From the NCBI GenBank assembly GCA_031430595.1, contig JANPBU010000032.1, positions 1 through 10,334 on the forward strand: 10,334 nucleotides of DNA, read 5' to 3'. A model generated the notes under the pieces. That model ran no database searches. It saw only the letters and a list, made by a program, of their open reading frames with translations, and was not told the origin of the DNA. The translations under genes and the position numbers were made by a program. The stretch comes from JANNBN01 sp031430595 (GTDB lineage Bacteria; Actinomycetota; Acidimicrobiia; Acidimicrobiales; JANYDT01). Positions 1 to 6,427 of this stretch are shown one piece after another. Each line of letters starts with the position of its first letter. The first letter of the stretch is position 1.

Positions 1-230
1 GATCCGTCGAGCTTTCCGAGCGCACGAAGTCGCTTGCGTGTGAGGTTGCCTGCCAACGTCCCAAGGAATTGGGTGTTGGTTGCCTTTTCGGCAAGTCGGT
101 CGTATGACTCGGTGACCATCGCTTCGATCATGTCTGGTGAGAAGTGGGCGCCATGATCGATGGAGACATCGAGCGCCACGCTGTTTATTGCGTGTTGTCG
201 TTCGAATTGGAATTGTTCGTTTCGGTCCAT
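1..230 (-). CDS. arsC: Arsenate reductase / LMW phosphatase-like protein, N-terminal part (cut by window edge)
   Basis: The minus strand from an ATG at 230 is open to the window edge, giving 76 residues that begin MDRNEQFQFERQ. The helical text with FSPDMIEAMVTESYDRLA followed by TRKRLRALGKLDG matches the three-helix N-terminal domain that precedes the low-molecular-weight phosphatase fold in many actinobacterial arsenate reductases. The catalytic P-loop would lie beyond the window. The ATG shares one base with the TGA of the channel gene (TGATG), so translation is probably coupled. The family reduces arsenate to arsenite in the cytoplasm, using mycothiol or thioredoxin as electron donor. Position as third gene of an ars operon supports this role. 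The catalytic half is not visible, so the assignment rests on the N-terminal domain and context. Confidence 0.72.
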   Translation of the reverse strand, partial: MDRNEQFQFERQHAINSVALDVSIDHGAHFSPDMIEAMVTESYDRLAEKATNTQFLGTLAGNLTRKRLRALGKLDG

Positions 231-961
231 CAGTGTTGCTCCTTGCTTTGTGCGGGTAGAGGTTTGGTTGTCTTGGGAGGCTGCGAAAGGTCGACTGGGT
301 ACAAGAATTTGGCGATCACGATCGCGATGGTCACGCCGATGAGTTGCATGACGATGAACATCGGTGCTGAACTTGGTTTGATCCCGGCGAACGTGTCTGA
401 AAGTGTTCGGGCAATCGTGACGGCAGGGTTCGCGAACGAGGTTGACGATGTGAACCAGTAAGCGCCGCCGATCCATGCACCAACCGCGAACGGGACGGTG
501 GCGGAGCGGCCCGAACGGACGATGCCATGAATGAGGAGCAACAGTCCGACTGTTGCAATGACTTCGGAAAGCCACAACGCCCCAGATGACCGAACCTTCG
601 TCGACAGGGTCACCGCTGGAAGTTCGAACATCACGTTCGCGAGAATCGTTCCCGCACATGCTCCAATAATCTGTGCGCATATGAACCCTGCCGTTTCGCG
701 GTTGGTGACTTGGCCAAAGTATCGAAACGAAAGCGTTACCGCCGGGTTGAAATGCGCCCCAGATACCGGGCCGAGCATCAAAATCAATCCGATAAGAGCT
801 CCAGCCGTTGCTGCACCATTCTCAAACAACTGCAAACCAATGTCCGTTGGCGATAACCGTTTGGCCATAATCCCGGAACCAACCACGGCTACAATTAAAA
901 GCGCCGTGCCGAGCGCTTCAGCCAACATTTTACGCAGTAAGGCCACTGTGTCGCTGTTCAT
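230..961 (-). CDS. aqpS: MIP-family channel (AqpS-like aquaglyceroporin), probable arsenite exit channel
   Basis: This 243-residue membrane protein has the two NPA boxes of the major intrinsic protein family: HFNPAVTL (NPA at 72-74) and SFANPAVTIAR (NPA at 178-180, with the Arg that lines the pore at 185). About six hydrophobic segments surround them, beginning at residues 15-32. The length fits the family. Channels of this family pass water, glycerol or metalloid hydroxides. Located between an ArsR-ArsC fusion and a second ArsC, it most likely lets As(OH)3 leave the cell down its gradient, as AqpS does in Sinorhizobium meliloti. The ATG overlaps the TGA of the upstream fusion gene (ATGA), and its own TGA overlaps the next ATG. 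Fold is near certain; substrate is inferred from neighbours. Confidence 0.9.
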   Translation of the reverse strand: MNSDTVALLRKMLAEALGTALLIVAVVGSGIMAKRLSPTDIGLQLFENGAATAGALIGLILMLGPVSGAHFNPAVTLSFRYFGQVTNRETAGFICAQIIGACAGTILANVMFELPAVTLSTKVRSSGALWLSEVIATVGLLLLIHGIVRSGRSATVPFAVGAWIGGAYWFTSSTSFANPAVTIARTLSDTFAGIKPSSAPMFIVMQLIGVTIAIVIAKFLYPVDLSQPPKTTKPLPAQSKEQH

Positions 962-1632
962 GCCGCTACCGGTCCAACGAGTGTTTCAATACGTTGACGG
1001 AGGGTCTTGATTGCCGCATCAAACGCAGCAGCGTGCCCATCGACAACTGGGTCCGGTACTGACCAATGAAGCCATTCAGCAGACGGCACTAACTCCTCAT
1101 GTACTTGATCGCAAACCGTCACTACAAGTGCTGGAAGTTTCGGAATCGAGTCCAGACGCACGGGGCGAGCATCGTCTAACGACAAACCTGCGCGGCGTGC
1201 CGCGGACACCGCCAGCTTGTGGATCTGGTCGGCGGGATGTGTCCCGGCGCTCATTGCCTTTCGACCGGTGATTGCTGTCCACAACGCTGCTGCAAGTTGC
1301 GACCGTGCCGAGTTCTGGGTACACACAAATAACGCCACTTGAGGTGCTATTCGCTGCCGACCGGAAAGCACCGGAAGCCCATCGGCAAGAAGATGCACAT
1401 ACCGCCTTCGGGCATCACCAGCTGATTGTGTCCGCCCAATCAACCCGGCCGCTTCGAGGGTGTCGAGATGATGAGCGAGAAGGTTCGACGACGCATTCAC
1501 AAGCCGACCCAACTCGCTCGGTGTGCGATCAGACCGCAACAACTCCTCGACAATCGCTAACCGTCCAGCGTCACTCAACGCAGCGTAGAGCTGCGCACGC
1601 CCAGCCAATCCAGGGTCAACATCGGAACTCAT
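958..1632 (-). CDS. arsR-arsC: ArsR-ArsC fusion: arsenic-responsive repressor joined to arsenate reductase
   Basis: With the chosen ATG at 1632 the protein has 224 residues. Residues about 10-90 form an ArsR winged helix (recognition region SELGRLVNASSNLLAHHL, wing GDARRRYVHL). Residues about 97-222 form a low-molecular-weight phosphatase-type arsenate reductase with P-loop CTQNSAR (Cys104, Arg110), a second Cys174 in VTVCDQVHEEL, and the general-acid Asp194 in VPDP. These are the only two cysteines: the HTH domain has none, and the position of the third cysteine of thioredoxin-type ArsC holds Leu. A TTG at 1653 and an ATG at 1641 lie upstream in frame, but the -10 box at 1640-1645 covers them, so 1632 is preferred. 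It is first gene of the ars operon and probably represses its own promoter. Confidence 0.9.
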   Translation of the reverse strand: MSSDVDPGLAGRAQLYAALSDAGRLAIVEELLRSDRTPSELGRLVNASSNLLAHHLDTLEAAGLIGRTQSAGDARRRYVHLLADGLPVLSGRQRIAPQVALFVCTQNSARSQLAAALWTAITGRKAMSAGTHPADQIHKLAVSAARRAGLSLDDARPVRLDSIPKLPALVVTVCDQVHEELVPSAEWLHWSVPDPVVDGHAAAFDAAIKTLRQRIETLVGPVAA

Positions 1633-1639
1633 GCTCCCC

Positions 1640-1668
1640 ATTGTAACGCTCAATGATTACTGAGTCAA
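1640..1668 (-). promoter_or_regulatory. ars operon promoter with palindromic operator; leaderless start
   Basis: On the minus strand there is a -35 TTGACT (1668-1663), exactly 17 bases, then a -10 TACAAT (1645-1640). Seven bases (GGGGAGC) separate the -10 box from the ATG at 1632, so transcription would begin at or next to the start codon. Inside the spacer, positions 1649-1664 form an imperfect 16-bp palindrome (CTCA...TGAG, 12 of 16 positions symmetric), placed where ArsR binding would block RNA polymerase. TGAGTC is also repeated at 1661-1666 and 1671-1676. Confidence 0.72.
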
Positions 1669-1669
1669 T

Positions 1670-1795
1670 ATGAGTCGAGTGAAAAAGGAACGAAGAGAAA
1701 TTGGCCGTCATGGGTTACTCAAGATCGCAAGCCGTAACGAGCTGTCCAGCGACGAGTTTGTTCATTTCGTTGCACGGATGGCCGAAATCGTGTGA
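1670..1795 (+). CDS. Possible 41-residue basic protein divergent from the ars operon
   Basis: An open frame runs from ATG 1670 (alternative GTG 1679) to TGA 1793-1795. The product starts MSRVKKERREIGRHG and ends FVHFVARMAEIV. It is rich in Lys and Arg at the front and amphipathic-helical afterwards, with protein-like composition. I do not recognise a family. No convincing Shine-Dalgarno site precedes either start, and the ATG overlaps the ars -35 region, so expression would depend on the same intergenic region as arsR. It could equally be a remnant or chance. Confidence 0.25.
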   Translation: MSRVKKERREIGRHGLLKIASRNELSSDEFVHFVARMAEIV

Positions 1796-1840
1796 GGGAC
1801 AGCGCTGGTACTCGCCTACTTCATTCCTACGTGAATTGTG

Positions 1841-1846
1841 TACACT
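1841..1846 (+). promoter_or_regulatory. Candidate -10 box before the ferredoxin gene
   Basis: TACACT at 1841-1846 overlaps the 8-bp palindrome GTGTACAC (1838-1845). Six bases (GCTCAA) separate it from the ATG at 1853, the same geometry as the ars promoter. The -35 region around 1818-1823 matches consensus poorly, so the call is tentative. Confidence 0.35.
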
Positions 1847-1852
1847 GCTCAA

Positions 1853-1900
1853 ATGATGAACGTTATTCAAATGGAAGTTCGGCGTGAACTGGTTCTCTAA
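1853..1900 (+). CDS. Possible 15-codon leader peptide overlapping the ferredoxin start
   Basis: ATG ATG at 1853 opens a 15-codon frame, MMNVIQMEVRRELVL, ending at TAA 1898-1900. It would be the first codon of a leaderless transcript from the TACACT box. It overlaps the GTG start of the ferredoxin gene by 17 bases in another frame, so ribosomes finishing it could reinitiate there. No homology is expected for such a peptide. The support is positional only. Confidence 0.25.
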   Translation: MMNVIQMEVRRELVL

Positions 1901-2210
1901 GGCGAACCCCACACCTTTGCCGGGAGCGGTCGAATGGGTGGATCGGCCGTGGGGTCAGGCGCTGGTGCTGGTGTGTCAGGAATGTGATGGGGCTCCTGGC
2001 CTCAATGGTGCCGATGGGCTGAAAGCAGCGAAGGCTACGGTCCGATCGGTCGCGTCGAAGAAGCAGGCGCGAGTCACTGGGTCTGGCTGTCTCGACGTGT
2101 GCCCGAAAGGCGGCATTGCCGTTGCGTTGTCCGCAGATGGCGCGCCGACTCGGTGTCTGGTGGTCCGGTCTTTGTCCAACATTCACGATCTTTCAGAGGT
2201 TCTTTCATGA
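1884..2210 (+). CDS. Thioredoxin-like [2Fe-2S] ferredoxin domain protein
   Basis: The 108-residue product has four cysteines arranged as in thioredoxin-fold [2Fe-2S] ferredoxins: Cys31 and Cys34 (VCQEC), then Cys69 and Cys73 in GSGCLDVCPKGG, the family's most conserved stretch. A fifth Cys91 is outside the pattern. Such proteins carry one [2Fe-2S] cluster and act as cytoplasmic electron carriers or cluster-binding subunits; the partner is unknown here. The start is GTG 1884, preceded by GGAAG at 1873-1877, and fits the short N-terminus before the domain. Its TGA overlaps the ATG of the next small ORF (ATGA at 2207-2210), linking it to the PPOX-class enzyme downstream. Confidence 0.82.
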   Translation: MNWFSKANPTPLPGAVEWVDRPWGQALVLVCQECDGAPGLNGADGLKAAKATVRSVASKKQARVTGSGCLDVCPKGGIAVALSADGAPTRCLVVRSLSNIHDLSEVLS

Positions 2211-2272
2211 GCAAGAATCCGTTTGGTTCGGTGCCATCGTTCGACGGCGTCGCCGAGATGGCCGGATTATGA
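2207..2272 (+). CDS. 21-codon ORF bridging ferredoxin and PPOX genes
   Basis: ATG 2207 opens the 21-codon frame MSKNPFGSVPSFDGVAEMAG-L and ends at TGA 2270-2272. It shares ATGA with the ferredoxin stop at its front and ATGA with the PPOX start at its end. AGAGG at about 2195-2199 is placed as its Shine-Dalgarno site, whereas the PPOX start has no good site of its own. It may act as a coupling peptide that delivers ribosomes to the PPOX gene, or be the remnant of a longer protein. No family is recognised. Confidence 0.4.
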   Translation: MSKNPFGSVPSFDGVAEMAGL

Positions 2273-2655
2273 CCGACGGATCAGCTCCTTCTTCGAAAAG
2301 CCGGGCGGTTGCGTTGACAACGTTTAAGCGCGACGGCACTGCCGTAAGTACGCCGGTGTGGTTCTACGTCGACGGGGACAAGCTTTATACAACCACGCAC
2401 GGAACGGCGGCGAAGCTCAAGCGGCTGAAGAACAACTCGGCAATCGAGTTGGCGGTGTGCTCGCAAGGAGGCAAGCTCAAGGGCCCGGTGTATGTTGGCA
2501 CTGCCCGTGAGCTCAGTGCCACCGAGACCGAAGCGGTGATGAAACGCAAGCAGCGTCGATACCCGATTCACCGTCTGATGGTCATGCTCCCCAGCATGAA
2601 GGGTCAGGTTGGCCTTGAGATAGTTCCCGGTGCCCGGAAGGACGCAGCGAATTGA
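2269..2655 (+). CDS. PPOX-class (probable F420-dependent) flavin/deazaflavin oxidoreductase
   Basis: From ATG 2269 the product has 128 residues, the usual length for the short PPOX-class F420-dependent enzymes. Family hallmarks are the N-terminal ALTTFKRDGTAVSTPVWFYV strand pair (residues 15-34), the central HGTAAKLKRLKNNSAIELAV (44-63) and GPVYVGTARELS (72-83). These split-barrel proteins use F420H2 or flavin to reduce varied substrates; the substrate cannot be read from sequence. The frame is open further upstream to 2116, but that part is the shadow of the ferredoxin gene, and the conserved barrel begins only after 2269. The start overlaps the stop of the 21-codon ORF (ATGA). The gene ends inside a 15-bp tandem duplication. 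Confidence 0.82.
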   Translation: MTDGSAPSSKSRAVALTTFKRDGTAVSTPVWFYVDGDKLYTTTHGTAAKLKRLKNNSAIELAVCSQGGKLKGPVYVGTARELSATETEAVMKRKQRRYPIHRLMVMLPSMKGQVGLEIVPGARKDAAN

Positions 2656-2682
2656 ACACCGCCGAATTGAACACCGCCGAAT
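2648..2682 (+). repeat. 15-bp tandem duplication across the PPOX stop codon
   Basis: CGAATTGAACACCGC occurs at 2648-2662 and again directly at 2663-2677, followed by a partial third copy (CGAAT). The TGA stop of the PPOX gene is in the first unit, and because 15 is a multiple of three the second unit repeats TGA in the same frame. It looks like a recent slippage event with no coding effect. Confidence 0.9.
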
Positions 2683-2703
2683 CCAGCGAGACAGATCCAA
2701 TCA

Positions 2704-2726
2704 CGCCGCTATGAATGTCAGCGGCG
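2704..2726. terminator. Hairpin between convergent PPOX and TetR genes
   Basis: CGCCGCT (2704-2710) pairs perfectly with AGCGGCG (2720-2726) around a 9-base loop. It sits midway between two convergent stop codons (2655 and 2753), the expected place for a bidirectional terminator. There is no T-run on either side, so it is not a classical intrinsic terminator. Confidence 0.45.
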
Positions 2727-2752
2727 ATGGGGGACGGACTAGCAACTGACGG

Positions 2753-3367
2753 TCAGGTTGCGACGAACCAGCCGGCTACCAGGCCGGTGACAATCCGGTC
2801 GGCGGTTCTCAGCGCTCGTTTGCGACCTCCCGGGAGAAGATCATTTAAGAACATGGTGACGACGCCTTGCACGGCAGCGAAGAATGCCTCGGTCAAGCCG
2901 TCGAGTTCTGCAGCCGACTGCGCATCGGCGCCGGCAACTTCCTCCAGCGTGCGACGAATGAGTCTGGCGATCTCGGCCGGAGCCGTGGCATCAGGCGGAG
3001 GGTCGCACGGAGTGCCGTCCATGCCCAACATCGCCTTGAATACTTCGGGTTGTTCGAACGCAAGGTCGACGTTGGCTTTCGCCAGGAGGTGCAGTCGCTG
3101 GCGGGCGTTGTCACCTTTTCGTTCTGCTGCCTGAAGGCGATCGAGAAGGTCCTCGTAACCCAGGCGACGGATCTCGTGGACCACGGCGTCCTTCGACTCG
3201 AAGTACTGGTAGAGCAAGGTTGGCGAGTACTCGGTCCGCTCGGCGATCTTGCGAATGGATACGGTGGGCCACCCGTCGCTGGCAGCGATCTCTCGCACCG
3301 CAGTCACCATCGCCGATCGAATCTCTGACCGTTCGCGATCGCGTCTCTCCCTCACACCCATCTTCAT
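2753..3367 (-). CDS. TetR-family transcriptional regulator
   Basis: The 204-residue product (ATG 3367) begins MKMGVRERRDRERSEIRSAM and has the TetR helix-turn-helix at about residues 14-64: AVREIAASDGWPTVSIRKIA, then SPTLLYQYFESKDAVV. The all-helical C-terminal part, with LLAKANVDLAFEQPEVFKAM, resembles the WHG-type ligand domain. The open frame extends to 3409, but GGGGGA lies just before ATG 3367 and ATG 3361, so one of these is the start. TetR proteins repress nearby genes until a small ligand binds. The divergent aldehyde dehydrogenase, with a palindrome between the two genes, is the obvious target. The ligand is unknown and could be an alcohol, aldehyde or acyl compound. Confidence 0.88.
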   Translation of the reverse strand: MKMGVRERRDRERSEIRSAMVTAVREIAASDGWPTVSIRKIAERTEYSPTLLYQYFESKDAVVHEIRRLGYEDLLDRLQAAERKGDNARQRLHLLAKANVDLAFEQPEVFKAMLGMDGTPCDPPPDATAPAEIARLIRRTLEEVAGADAQSAAELDGLTEAFFAAVQGVVTMFLNDLLPGGRKRALRTADRIVTGLVAGWFVAT

Positions 3368-3457
3368 TTCCCCCTGGTCGTTGCACCAATCTACCCCTTC
3401 CGTGAACAACGCTCAGGATCTTCTCATCTGCATTCATCATTGATAATTTTCTGACCA

Positions 3458-3472
3458 GTACTCAAGAAGTAC
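3458..3472. promoter_or_regulatory. Candidate TetR operator between tetR and the aldehyde dehydrogenase
   Basis: GTACT (3458-3462) and AGTAC (3468-3472) form a perfect inverted repeat around five bases in the 204-bp divergent intergenic region. Position and symmetry suit a TetR-family operator. The arms are short, and I could not place convincing -35/-10 boxes around it. Confidence 0.4.
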
Positions 3473-3571
3473 AACCCACGGCGTAAACGCTAGGGGTGTA
3501 ATCGGCTTGGCCAACTACCGTTGTCTGTTCGTCCTTCCGCAGTGAAGGGATGCGTATCAGTTGGAGTCAGA

Positions 3572-5116
3572 ATGACGCTTATTCTCAAACCCGGGACGGA
3601 TTGGAACGTCGTTGCAGCTCAGGCGAGGGCCTTGGCCCCTGAGGCCTTTGATGTTGATCGTTTCAGCAACTTCATTGGTGGAGAGTGGAAAGCGGTAGGC
3701 CAGCCGGGTGAGCATGTGAACCCGATTGACCAAACGCCGATCCCTGGCCCGCCCCGTATCGATCATGATGCGGCGGTTGGGGCGGTGGCTGATGCGGTTC
3801 GTCAACATCGAGATTGGGCGGTTGTGTCACTCGACGAGCGGATCACACGGGTGTCTGCGGCACTCGCCGGTTTGCGAGGCAGCCGAGACACGATCGCAAT
3901 GCTTCTCATGTGGGAAATCGGCAAACCCTGGAAGATTGCCTGCGCGGATGTCGATCGTTGTATCGAGGGTGTGGAGTGGTACATCTCACAGATCGAGCGC
4001 CAGATGGAGGGGCGACGACCGCTGCCTGGTCCGGTCTCCAACATTGCCTCGTGGAACTATCCGCTGAGCGTTCTTGTGCATGCCGAACTGGTGCAACTTC
4101 TTGCTGGCAACGCGGTCATTGCGAAGACGCCATCTCAGGGCGGATTCCACGCCCTCACGCTGGCACACGCGATGATGGCCCGGGCCGGGCTCCCGGTCAC
4201 CTTGGTGTCTGGCGTGGGCCGCGAGTTGGGCGATGCACTTATCTCGTCGCCGGATTTAGGTGCGCTCGCATTCGTGGGCGGTCGGTCCAACGGACGAGCC
4301 GCTGCGGTCACGTTGGCGAACTTCGGCAAGCGTCACATCCTCGAACAGGAAGGGCTTAATGCTTGGGGTATCTGGGAGTTTTCTCAATGGGACGACCTTG
4401 CGCCGATGCTGAGGAAGGGATTCGAATACGCAAAGCAGCGATGCACGGCGTACCCGCGATACGTCGTGCAGCGAAGGCAGTTTCCCGCATTCCTAGAGAT
4501 GTACCTGTCTGTCATCAGCAACCTGAGATTTGGCCATCCATTCGCCGTCGAGAACGCGGGCGATGAACTGCCGGACCTCGAGTTCGGGCCTGTCATCCAG
4601 AAAACCAAGGCGACCGACTTACGGGCTCAGTACAACGAAGCGATCACCATGGGTGGCGTACCTCTTTACGAGGGTGATCTGACGAAGGGAAGATTTCTGC
4701 CGGGACAGGATCTCGCCGCGTATGTTGCTCCGGCCTGCGTTCTCGAACCTCCTCGGGCGTGGTCGCTCCACCATTCTGAGCCGTTTGGGCCGATTGATTC
4801 GATCGTGCTCGTCGATACCGAGGCGGAGTTCATTGCGGCGATGAATGTTTCGAACGGCAGTCTCGTGTCGTCAGTGGCCACTGACGATCCTGCTTTCGCG
4901 GCGCGAGTTCGCGAGGAAGTGCAGTCGTTCAAATTTGGAATCAACCGGCCTCGCTCCCGAGGAGACCGCGAAGAGTTCTTCGGAGGAAGAGGGGCCTCGT
5001 GGCGCGGAGCGTTCGTCGGAGGCGATCTTCTGGTCGACTCGGTTACGGATGGCGATCGACCGCTGTATGGCAACTTTGTAGACGGGTCGCGCTACCCGAA
5101 CATGATCGACGGATAG
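3572..5116 (+). CDS. Aldehyde dehydrogenase family protein (divergent active-site motifs)
   Basis: The 514-residue product has the aldehyde dehydrogenase fold throughout: start-of-domain FIGGEWKAVGQPGEHVNPID, catalytic Asn162 in SWNYPL, the catalytic Glu candidate at 258 in LEQEGLNAWG, nucleophile Cys291 in KQRCTAYPR, and SEPFGPIDSIV. The usual LELGGK around the Glu and GQ.C around the Cys are both altered, so it belongs to a divergent branch. It should oxidise an aldehyde with NAD(P)+ to an acid in the cytoplasm; the substrate is unknown. ATG 3572 has GGAG six bases upstream; an earlier in-frame ATG at 3521 lacks this and would add only non-family residues. The gene is divergent from tetR and converges with an SDR, which could supply the aldehyde. 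Confidence 0.85.
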   Translation: MTLILKPGTDWNVVAAQARALAPEAFDVDRFSNFIGGEWKAVGQPGEHVNPIDQTPIPGPPRIDHDAAVGAVADAVRQHRDWAVVSLDERITRVSAALAGLRGSRDTIAMLLMWEIGKPWKIACADVDRCIEGVEWYISQIERQMEGRRPLPGPVSNIASWNYPLSVLVHAELVQLLAGNAVIAKTPSQGGFHALTLAHAMMARAGLPVTLVSGVGRELGDALISSPDLGALAFVGGRSNGRAAAVTLANFGKRHILEQEGLNAWGIWEFSQWDDLAPMLRKGFEYAKQRCTAYPRYVVQRRQFPAFLEMYLSVISNLRFGHPFAVENAGDELPDLEFGPVIQKTKATDLRAQYNEAITMGGVPLYEGDLTKGRFLPGQDLAAYVAPACVLEPPRAWSLHHSEPFGPIDSIVLVDTEAEFIAAMNVSNGSLVSSVATDDPAFAARVREEVQSFKFGINRPRSRGDREEFFGGRGASWRGAFVGGDLLVDSVTDGDRPLYGNFVDGSRYPNMIDG

Positions 5117-5152
5117 GGTCCGCTGAGTTGGCACGGGTCTCGAAGAACCCAC

Positions 5153-5905
5153 TTAGGAAACTAGGGTGAGGCCGCCGTCGATCACGAAAATCTGCCCGGT
5201 CGTGTACTTGTTCCGGATGAAAGCCAGTACGCCCTCAGCGCAATCGTCGGGCGTGGCCGAGCGCTTCAGCGGTGCAACCGCTGCAACACCTGCATGTTGG
5301 GTACCCCAGTCTTGGGTCCACGGGGTGACGACGAGGCCCGGTGCAACAGCATTAAACCGTATAGGCCCATACGACTTAGCAAGTAACTCGGTCATCTGAT
5401 TCAGTGCTGCTTTTGACATCGAATAGGCCATCGAGGAACCCATTGGCCGCACGCCAGCCACGGAGGTAATCGTCACCACATTTCCATCTTCAGATTTTCG
5501 TAACAGCGGGATGGCAGCTTTCGTCAAAAACCATGTTCCGAAGACGTTGACTTCGAATGTCTTTCGAAAAATTTCCTCGGTCAGGTCGTCCAGGTTCGCG
5601 TGCGGAACCAGCGTTGTCCAACCGGCGTTATTTACCAAAATATCGAGTTGGCCGTACTCAGAAATCGTTGCATCAAGTAGCGCTTGCCCCGCTGCCTGGT
5701 CGGCAATATCGGCCTGAACGTACATTGATGGTCCAGGTAAGGCCTCGGAAACTGCTTCGCCTGCCGCAACGGAATTGGCGGAGTTGACCACCACGGTGGC
5801 GCCCAGGGCACTCAGCCGATGAGCGGTCGTTTCACCAATTCCACTTGAGGACCCGGTAACGATTGCTACTTTTCCGGCCAGTTCAGTTCCTACGGCTGCG
5901 CTCAT
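5153..5905 (-). CDS. Short-chain dehydrogenase/reductase (classical SDR)
   Basis: The 250-residue product carries every classical SDR hallmark: cofactor motif TGSSSGIG (17-24), NNAG (92-95), structural Asn120, catalytic Ser148, and Tyr161-Lys165 in YSMSK, plus APG at 188-190 and a C-terminal GQIFVIDGG. It should use NAD(P)(H) to interconvert an alcohol and a carbonyl compound. Length and motif spacing are typical, and GGAG sits just ahead of the ATG at 5905. Its stop lies 36 bases from that of the convergent aldehyde dehydrogenase, suggesting alcohol-to-aldehyde-to-acid chemistry, though convergent orientation means separate transcripts. The family label FabG-like is possible, but a biosynthetic role is not indicated by neighbours. 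Confidence 0.92.
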   Translation of the reverse strand: MSAAVGTELAGKVAIVTGSSSGIGETTAHRLSALGATVVVNSANSVAAGEAVSEALPGPSMYVQADIADQAAGQALLDATISEYGQLDILVNNAGWTTLVPHANLDDLTEEIFRKTFEVNVFGTWFLTKAAIPLLRKSEDGNVVTITSVAGVRPMGSSMAYSMSKAALNQMTELLAKSYGPIRFNAVAPGLVVTPWTQDWGTQHAGVAAVAPLKRSATPDDCAEGVLAFIRNKYTTGQIFVIDGGLTLVS

Positions 5906-5955
5906 TACTCCATGCTTGTCTGCATTGTTCCGACGTGCAAACCGAAAGCGAATGA

Positions 5956-6413
5956 TCAGCTGAGCAGCGGTTCCACCCTCTCAACCGCTGCCGCAGGAAG
6001 GTTTCGGTCGCAGTTGGCCGGGCACAGTTCTGGGGCGAGGTCGGCCAAGGGAGTTAAGACGAATCGTCGTTCGTTCATTCGCGGGTGCGGAATGGTGAGT
6101 TCAGCAGATTCCATTTTCAGGTTGCCGTACAACAAGACATCGACATCTAAAGTTCGGGGCCGTTGCGTATGGTGCGGATTCGCCCCGCTGCTCGTTCCAA
6201 ACGTTGGCAATGGGCCAACAGGGTGAAAGGGTCAAGCCGTGTCTTGATCTCGATCACCACGTTGAGATGGGGCGACTGACCAGACGGCCCGCCGATTGCC
6301 TCGGTCTCGAAACACCCGCTCACGCCCACGACATCTGGGGTCGCCCGGATGGCTTCGATCAAGGTCGATCGTCGGTCGCCGATGTTAGATCCGAGGGCAA
6401 GGAACGCCCTCAC
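5956..6413 (-). pseudogene. folK: folK (HPPK), frameshifted in its signature motif
   Basis: Reading from GTG 6413, the first frame gives VRAFLALGSNIGDR, FETEAIGGPSGQ, HLNVV and GRIRTIRNGP, then hits TAG. The next frame continues exactly with RTLDVDVLLYG, PHPRMNERRFVL and PLADLAPEL. Together these give a complete 6-hydroxymethyl-dihydropterin pyrophosphokinase of about 152 residues, near the family's usual length. HPPK transfers pyrophosphate from ATP to the pterin in folate synthesis. The join is a run of four Cs on the coding strand (plus-strand G run 6156-6159); one more C would restore the conserved GPRTLDVD. So it is a 1-base deletion: either a true pseudogene or a sequencing error. An ATG at 6458 is an alternative start. 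The decayed folB upstream favours a real loss. Confidence 0.85.
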
Positions 6414-6427
6414 CGCTTCACGGCGAA

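Noticed and set aside
2116..2268. Upstream extension of the PPOX reading frame
   Set aside because: It overlaps the ferredoxin coding sequence in another frame and carries no family sequence; ATG 2269 matches the family start.
5117..5152. GGGT...ACCC between convergent ALDH and SDR genes as a terminator
   Set aside because: Only a 4-bp stem with mismatches beyond it and no T-run.
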